Part shown: in pieces, positions 24,903 through 29,362 of the stretch
Layout of the letters: each line of letters begins with the position of its first letter
Numbering within the stretch: the stretch's first letter is position 1
NCBI GenBank assembly: GCA_019217005.1
Contig: JAHBNG010000159.1
Location: 1-29,362, forward strand
Reading direction: 5' to 3'
Source: Chloroflexi bacterium TSY
GTDB lineage: Bacteria; Chloroflexota; Anaerolineae; Caldilineales; Caldilineaceae
DNA: 29,362 nt
Notes under the pieces: model-generated
What the model saw: the letters and a program-made list of their open reading frames with translations, nothing else
Database searches by the model: none
What the model was told of the DNA's origin: nothing
Translations under genes and position numbers: made by a program

Positions 24903-27900
24903 TTGATCAATTTGAGGAGATTTTTTACCTTTGCCGATGAGGAGCAGGCGAGTGAGTTTCAACAGAATCTCCTGAAGCTTATTGAGGCACCCGATATCTA
25001 CGTGGTGATTACCATGCGGTCCGACTTTTATGTCTGTCTCATGAATAGCCCACTTTGGCAGCAGATTTCGGAGCATCGGCTAGAACTCTTGCCATTAAAG
25101 GGGGAAGGTCTGCGCGAAGCTATTGTTAACCCTGCAACCAGTCAAGGAGTCAAACTCGAAGGCGCCTTAGTCGAGCAATTATTAGCGGATGCAGCGGACG
25201 AACCAGGTGTGCTTCCCTTTATTCAAGAAACCATGGTGCTACTTTGGGGAAAGCTGGAACGGCGCTATCTGCCTGCAGAGGCTTACTCAAGTCTCGGTGA
25301 TGGGACCCACAGTACTGTGAACGGACTATACGCAGCTATGACGCTTCATGCCGATCATACGCTGGCCAGTTTGTCCTCTGAACAGCGTGCTGTTGCGCAG
25401 CGCATTCTGCTACGTCTCATCCAATTTGGCGAAGGACGAGCCGACACTCACCGTCAGCAATCGGTGACAAGCCTGCGCTCCTACCAGGGGAAACAAGCTC
25501 TCTTCGAGCAAACGTTGGCAACACTGACCAATGGACGGTTGCTGACTTTGAGCGCCGAATTCTATTCAGGTCAAGTAAGCGACCCTTTGGTTGACATCGC
25601 TCATGGATCGCTGATCAATGGCTGGCCGACTTTGCGTACCTGGATTGATGAACGCAGAAGTGCCGAGTTGACTCGACGCCGCTTAGAAGAGAAGGCCACG
25701 GAATGGGTAAACCTAAACCAAGCAGGCGGACTGTTGGACGATCTTGAACTAGTCGAAGCAGAACGGTGGCTGAGCGGACCTGATGCAGAAGAATTGGGGG
25801 CCAGCCAGGATCTTGTCGATCTGGTTACAGAAAGTCGCGATACATTGAATGCCATCATTGCGGAGAAAAGGCGCAGCAGTCGTATACGCCTGACCTTGGT
25901 CACTGCTGTTGTCCTGCTGGTGATTGGAGCGCTTGGTGGTGGGGTCTGGTTCCAGAGTCAGATTGCCAACCAAGAGCGTCAGGCTGCAGAAGAAGCAGCT
26001 CGACTTCAGCAAGAGGCAGAAGAAGCCCGGGATCAAGCAAAAATCAGTGAAGCCAATGCACTTGAAGCAATGGCATCAGCTGAGCGTCAAAGCAGCATCA
26101 ATCGGGCCCAAACCATTCGGATCCAGTCTCTGCTTGAGGTGGATCGTAACGCCGAGTGTAGCCTAGCCCTGGCTCTGGAAGCCCATGACCTGGCTAAATC
26201 TATCTCTGACTTTCCTCATTTCCCCTTCCAAGACAGCGTACGCAATGCCTTACAAGCTACCCACACTGAGCAAGTTCTGCTAGCTCATACATCCTTGCAG
26301 GCCGTAGCATGGAGCCACGATGGCCGCACAATAGCCGCTGGTGGACAAGAAGGTGGTACCCAACTCTGGGAAGTAACGGATGAAGAGCTTCAAAAGACCG
26401 AACGGATCTCCACACCCAACTCGGTTTTCTCTCTAGCTTTCAGCCCCGACCATAAGCTGCTAGCCATCGGAAGTATCGAAATCGTTCTGTGGGACCAAAT
26501 AACGAAAACGGCGACTGGCACGTTAACAGACCACAGTCAGTTGTCGAGAGTGTTGGCCTGGCACCCAACTGGGCGCTGGCTTGCGTCTGGTTCTGACGAC
26601 GGGACAATTGTCATTTGGGATACGAAAACACTTTTGGCCGTACAAAGGTTGACGGAACATCAACAAGACAGCGGTACCGACGACGTAATGGGTCTGACCT
26701 GGAGTCCAGACGGTTTCTGGCTGGCCTCAACCGGATGGGACAATCGAATTCGCCTTTGGAATGCGTCTGACTTAGAGAACGATACGCCCGATGACTCCCC
26801 CTTGACCTTGGAAGCTGCCAGGGACGTTAATGAACAGGGAAATCCCACGCGGCTTGCCTGGTCACCCAATGGCATGCAACTAGCGATCGGCTATGTATCT
26901 GGCATTATTCAGCTTTGGCCGATAGACGCAGAGTCAGGTTTTTCAGACGACCAACAACCATTGCAGAGTCTGCAGGCTCATACGGGCACGATTTGGGGAT
27001 TAGCTTGGAGTTCCGATGGATCCCTACTCGTTTCCTCTTCGACAGACCAGATCATTCGCATTTGGGATAGCCAATCCCTAACGCCACTATTTGCGCTGAG
27101 CGGCCACCTCGATGCCATAACAGGGGGCGTAGCTTGGAAACCTGACGACAGTTTTTTGGTCTCAGCGTCGGTTGATCAGACTGTGCGGGTGTGGCGGCTG
27201 GCACCTAGCGTCGTCGAATCTCACCAAACGGAGGGGTTTCTATTGGATGCCGAATGGAAACCAAACGAATATATATTGGCATTGCTTGACGCTACTCAGC
27301 GTGGTGGCTCTATACACTTATGGGATTTAGAAAGTAATAGTACATACATCATTTTTGACTCTCATTCAGCTTCTGCAGTGCGTCTTGCATGGTCACCTGA
27401 TGGAAAACAGATTGCCACAGCATCCGGCGATACCGAAGTACATATTTACGATGCACAAAGTGGTGAACTACTTCACCGCCTGACTGGTCACACAGGCCCT
27501 GTGTATGACGTTGCCTGGTCACCTGATGGCCGTCAGCTCGTTTCAGCAGGCTCGGGTGATTCAAGTGTTTTCCTCTGGGACGTAAATGACGAGAGTTCAG
27601 AACGTTTCTCCGGTAGCAGCCCTTTACAGAGTGTCACTTGGCACCCCCGCGAAACTCTGTTTGCGGTTGGAGCGAGTGATGGACTTATCAATCTATGGAA
27701 CGTACCAATCGGCCAGCGCTACGACTGGAGTGGTTATGGGCCAGCCGTTTCATCAGTTGCCTGGCACCCAGACGGACAATGGCTGGCCTCTGGCGGACAA
27801 GATGGACGGATTATTATCTGGGATACATCTGAGGATGACTTGACTACAGGTCACATCTGGAAAGATAAATTCGACCTGGGTGAACAGATCTGGGATCTAG

Positions 27901-28187
27901 CATGGCAGGGCAACCAGTTGGCTGCATCAGGTGTCAATGGCTCCGTCAAGGTGTGGGATGTGGTGACAGGTGAAAATGTAGCCAATTACACTGGTCATGA
28001 AGGGGCTGTACGAGCCGTCGACTGGAGCCACGATGGTCGCTATCTGGCCACTGTGGGCATGACTGACGGGACGGCGCTGGTTCACTATGCTTGGTTTGAG
28101 GAGGATCTGCTGCCGATTGCACGTCGTCAATTGGAGCGGGGGAGTACGGAGGCAGATCGGGTGCGCTGTTTGGCGGTGATTCAGTAG
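24903..28187 (+). CDS. Residual open frame: nSTAND C-terminal part, TM helix, WD40 propellers
   Basis: This is the longest uninterrupted piece of the broken gene (1094 codons from a TTG). Only residues from about TFADEEQ (24922) on are in the true frame; the first seven or so are read out of frame across the shift. It contains the arm of the STAND ATPase (VVITMRSDFY, then LPLKGEGLREAIVNPA), a membrane helix at about residues 326-349, an Ala/Glu/Gln-rich coiled coil at about 350-400, and 14 WD40 repeats, most ending in a WD/WN-type dipeptide. It lacks Walker A and the TIR domain, so if made it could sense but not signal. No ribosome binding site is visible at 24903. Confidence 0.6.
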   Translation: MINLRRFFTFADEEQASEFQQNLLKLIEAPDIYVVITMRSDFYVCLMNSPLWQQISEHRLELLPLKGEGLREAIVNPATSQGVKLEGALVEQLLADAADEPGVLPFIQETMVLLWGKLERRYLPAEAYSSLGDGTHSTVNGLYAAMTLHADHTLASLSSEQRAVAQRILLRLIQFGEGRADTHRQQSVTSLRSYQGKQALFEQTLATLTNGRLLTLSAEFYSGQVSDPLVDIAHGSLINGWPTLRTWIDERRSAELTRRRLEEKATEWVNLNQAGGLLDDLELVEAERWLSGPDAEELGASQDLVDLVTESRDTLNAIIAEKRRSSRIRLTLVTAVVLLVIGALGGGVWFQSQIANQERQAAEEAARLQQEAEEARDQAKISEANALEAMASAERQSSINRAQTIRIQSLLEVDRNAECSLALALEAHDLAKSISDFPHFPFQDSVRNALQATHTEQVLLAHTSLQAVAWSHDGRTIAAGGQEGGTQLWEVTDEELQKTERISTPNSVFSLAFSPDHKLLAIGSIEIVLWDQITKTATGTLTDHSQLSRVLAWHPTGRWLASGSDDGTIVIWDTKTLLAVQRLTEHQQDSGTDDVMGLTWSPDGFWLASTGWDNRIRLWNASDLENDTPDDSPLTLEAARDVNEQGNPTRLAWSPNGMQLAIGYVSGIIQLWPIDAESGFSDDQQPLQSLQAHTGTIWGLAWSSDGSLLVSSSTDQIIRIWDSQSLTPLFALSGHLDAITGGVAWKPDDSFLVSASVDQTVRVWRLAPSVVESHQTEGFLLDAEWKPNEYILALLDATQRGGSIHLWDLESNSTYIIFDSHSASAVRLAWSPDGKQIATASGDTEVHIYDAQSGELLHRLTGHTGPVYDVAWSPDGRQLVSAGSGDSSVFLWDVNDESSERFSGSSPLQSVTWHPRETLFAVGASDGLINLWNVPIGQRYDWSGYGPAVSSVAWHPDGQWLASGGQDGRIIIWDTSEDDLTTGHIWKDKFDLGEQIWDLAWQGNQLAASGVNGSVKVWDVVTGENVANYTGHEGAVRAVDWSHDGRYLATVGMTDGTALVHYAWFEEDLLPIARRQLERGSTEADRVRCLAVIQ

Positions 28188-28200
28188 ACAAAGTATAAAA

Positions 28201-28251
28201 GTTGCAGCGTTGCAGGTTGCAGAGTCACGTATCACCTTGCAACAATGCAAC
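28201..28251. repeat. GTTGCA-rich hairpin, copy 3, between convergent genes
   Basis: GTTGCAGCGTTGCAGG (28201-28216) pairs imperfectly with CCTTGCAACAATGCAAC (28235-28251). It occupies the 87-nt gap between the WD40 gene and the minus-strand peptidase gene, so it may serve as a bidirectional terminator or transcript end. It belongs with the elements at 7508-7612 and 9001-9063. Confidence 0.6.
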
Positions 28252-28274
28252 CTCGCCACTCTTTGCACTCTTGC

Positions 28275-29362
28275 TCACCGAATCACAAAAATCTCCTCCG
28301 TATCCATCACCATTGTCAGAATCTGTGGATCATCCTCGGTCACGAGAAATAGATCCTCGATGTGGTAGAGGAATCCCTGGGAATCTTTGACGGCAGGCTC
28401 GATATTGAGCACCATGCCGGGCTTGAGGGTCGTCTCTTCTTGGGCATGCAGGACGGGGAACTCGTGCAGCCCCACACCCAGGCTGTGGCCGATGGCCTGG
28501 CTGGTGCCGGATAAGCCACGCTTTTCCAGGGCCTCTTGACTCAGACGATAGACGTCACAGGCACGCACGCCGGGACGGGCCGACTCGATCATTTCGCGTT
28601 GTGCCTCACGCAGACGACTGTAGACGGATCGTTGCTCATCACTGGCCCTGCCGATGGCAGCGGTGCGGGCTACATCTGACTGGTAGCCAGTGAAATTGCC
28701 GCCCACGTCGGTACGCAAAATCTCGCCTGGCGTTAGTGCTTTGGGGCCAGGATAGGGATGATTGATGGCTGTGTTGGAACCGGCCGCCAGAACAAGCCAG
28801 CGCGAAACTGCACCTGCGCCAAAGACGCGCAGCGAGATCCGATCCGCCACCCCTTTCTCGGTATCTCCTGGCCTGGCTTCTAAAAAGGAATCCAGGATCA
28901 CCTGCTCTGTTTGGCGTGCAATATCGGTCAGAATCTCGATCTCTACGGGTGTTTTGATGGCCTTCGCTTCATCAAAGACGCGGTCGCAGCCAACCAAGGT
29001 TGCGTTTGGCAGAAGTGCAGCCAACTCTTCCACATAGCAGGCGGCCAGAAAGTGCTTTTCAAACCCAATGCGAGCGTTGGCCAGACCGCTCTCCTTCAGC
29101 AGGTCAGCCAGTGGCTGCATGGGCGTCTCCCGGAATTCCAAATAGGTGCGAATATCAGTGATCCAGGACTCCAACCGGATCTGGCGCTCCTCATTGTAAC
29201 AGGTAACAATGGCTGGTTCCCCTCCCCTGGGCAACACGGCCATGCTGAGCCGATCAGGAATGATCTTTTGGGAGAGATTCAGCGTATCGGCCAGGTAGAA
29301 GAAATTGTCGGGGGAGACAGCGATCAGCACGTCGAGATCCGCTGCATCCATGCCGCGCTGTA
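28275..29362 (-). CDS. M24 family metallopeptidase (Xaa-Pro dipeptidase-like), 5' end outside window
   Basis: The gene encodes a pita-bread-fold metallopeptidase that would cleave Xaa-Pro peptides or a related amide. From the window edge the frame reads QRGMDAADLDVLIAVSPDNF, a creatinase-type N-terminal domain, then the catalytic domain. Metal ligands seen are Asp in ILRTDVGGNF, Asp in GYQSDVARTA, His in AIGHSLGVGLHEF, Glu in LNIEPAV and Glu in YHIEDLFLV. The internal Met at 29351 is not the true start: the duplicate at 18580 shows 16 more residues upstream, which lie beyond the window. Its partner gene may be a PhyH oxygenase, as in the decayed copy. Confidence 0.88.
   Translation of the reverse strand, partial: QRGMDAADLDVLIAVSPDNFFYLADTLNLSQKIIPDRLSMAVLPRGGEPAIVTCYNEERQIRLESWITDIRTYLEFRETPMQPLADLLKESGLANARIGFEKHFLAACYVEELAALLPNATLVGCDRVFDEAKAIKTPVEIEILTDIARQTEQVILDSFLEARPGDTEKGVADRISLRVFGAGAVSRWLVLAAGSNTAINHPYPGPKALTPGEILRTDVGGNFTGYQSDVARTAAIGRASDEQRSVYSRLREAQREMIESARPGVRACDVYRLSQEALEKRGLSGTSQAIGHSLGVGLHEFPVLHAQEETTLKPGMVLNIEPAVKDSQGFLYHIEDLFLVTEDDPQILTMVMDTEEIFVIR
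29205..29362. repeat. Direct repeat copy B (with 18386-18543)
   Basis: It is the 5' part of the intact M24 gene, about 96% identical to the fragment at 18386-18543 and in the same orientation, and is cut by the window end. Together the copies flank 10.8 kb with the IS element and the CHAT/TIR-STAND pair. Confidence 0.9.

Larger units (their letters stand above)
22633..28187 (+). pseudogene. AAA-like / TIR / nSTAND / TM / 14x WD40 giant protein, broken by two MITEs and two frameshifts
   Basis: Removing 23127-23289 (MITE plus one target copy) and 23820-24039 (MITE plus one target copy) leaves 5172 nt, exactly 1724 codons in one frame at both joints. Reconstructed order: AAA-like domain (about 15-365; Walker A RQIGKSSL at about 53-60, Walker B VIFIDEID); TIR-like domain (about 372-500; FDLFVSYDRKDQAWVE, then LLILTPVFLRDQYALLVEVL); nSTAND ATPase (about 505-900; CGRSNEI, Walker A GPSGSGKSSL, Walker B RLLLVIDQFEEIF); one membrane helix (about 956-978); a coiled-coil-rich linker; and 14 WD40 repeats (about 1087-1690), enough for two seven-bladed propellers. 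STAND proteins of this build act as sensors that oligomerise and switch on an effector, here a TIR domain (often an NADase). The gene now has two insertions and a frame-shifted segment at 24797-24924. Confidence 0.85.

Noticed and set aside
24790..24930. Programmed ribosomal frameshifting in the STAND gene
   Set aside because: Two opposite shifts within about 130 nt would be needed, there is no good slippery heptamer in phase, and the gene is already broken by two MITEs.

Overview
The window looks like an accessory region of a multicellular or filamentous Chloroflexota bacterium (Anaerolineae/Caldilineae-like). This is inferred from gene content, not from a marker gene: Ala/Glu-rich lipoprotein linkers on solute-binding proteins, SnoaL-like proteins, a BTAD/NB-ARC/TPR regulator, giant STAND-WD40 proteins, PhyH next to M24 peptidase, and short GTTGCA-rich intergenic hairpins. 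No tRNA, rRNA or CRISPR array was seen.

Layout. 1-23 is the end of a MITE that runs off the window. 126-4243 is a thiamine-type ABC transporter operon (thiB, thiP, thiQ). It converges on a minus-strand enolase-superfamily (mandelate racemase type) gene (4514-5671). 6118-7011 encodes a DUF3179 protein with an in-frame UGA exactly where the first Cys of the family's CPLC motif belongs, followed by a SECIS-like hairpin, so it is a candidate selenoprotein. It runs into a SnoaL-like gene that has no start of its own. 7643-10945 is a CUT1 sugar ABC importer (binding protein and two permeases, no ATPase). It is followed by a SAM methyltransferase and a two-domain SnoaL protein.

12838-13418 is a MITE-built junction. 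A truncated glyoxalase/VOC gene lies between two different MITE families, and the second MITE has replaced the N-terminus of a large SARP-like BTAD-STAND-TPR regulator (to 16603). 16927-18188 is a small membrane protein translationally coupled to a COG0523/CobW GTPase, with an upstream palindrome and a strong downstream terminator.

18296-20646 is decayed DNA: a PhyH pseudogene, a 5' fragment of an M24 peptidase gene, and a complete IS1595-family element (1036 bp, with TIRs and target duplication) whose transposase is frameshifted. 20949-28187 is a two-gene conflict-type system. The first gene is a CHAT (caspase-like) protease fused to an AAA-like domain. The second is a giant AAA-like + TIR + nSTAND + transmembrane + 14-WD40 protein. 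The second gene is now broken by two MITEs, each with a target-site duplication, and by a pair of cancelling frameshifts. Removing the two MITEs restores a 1724-codon frame. The window ends inside an intact M24 peptidase gene whose 5' part is about 96% identical to the fragment at 18.4 kb, so the 10.8-kb CHAT/TIR region lies between direct repeats.

The two strongest leads are the DUF3179 selenoprotein candidate and the CHAT/TIR-STAND pair, which links a protease-type and a TIR-type death effector through a shared AAA-like domain.
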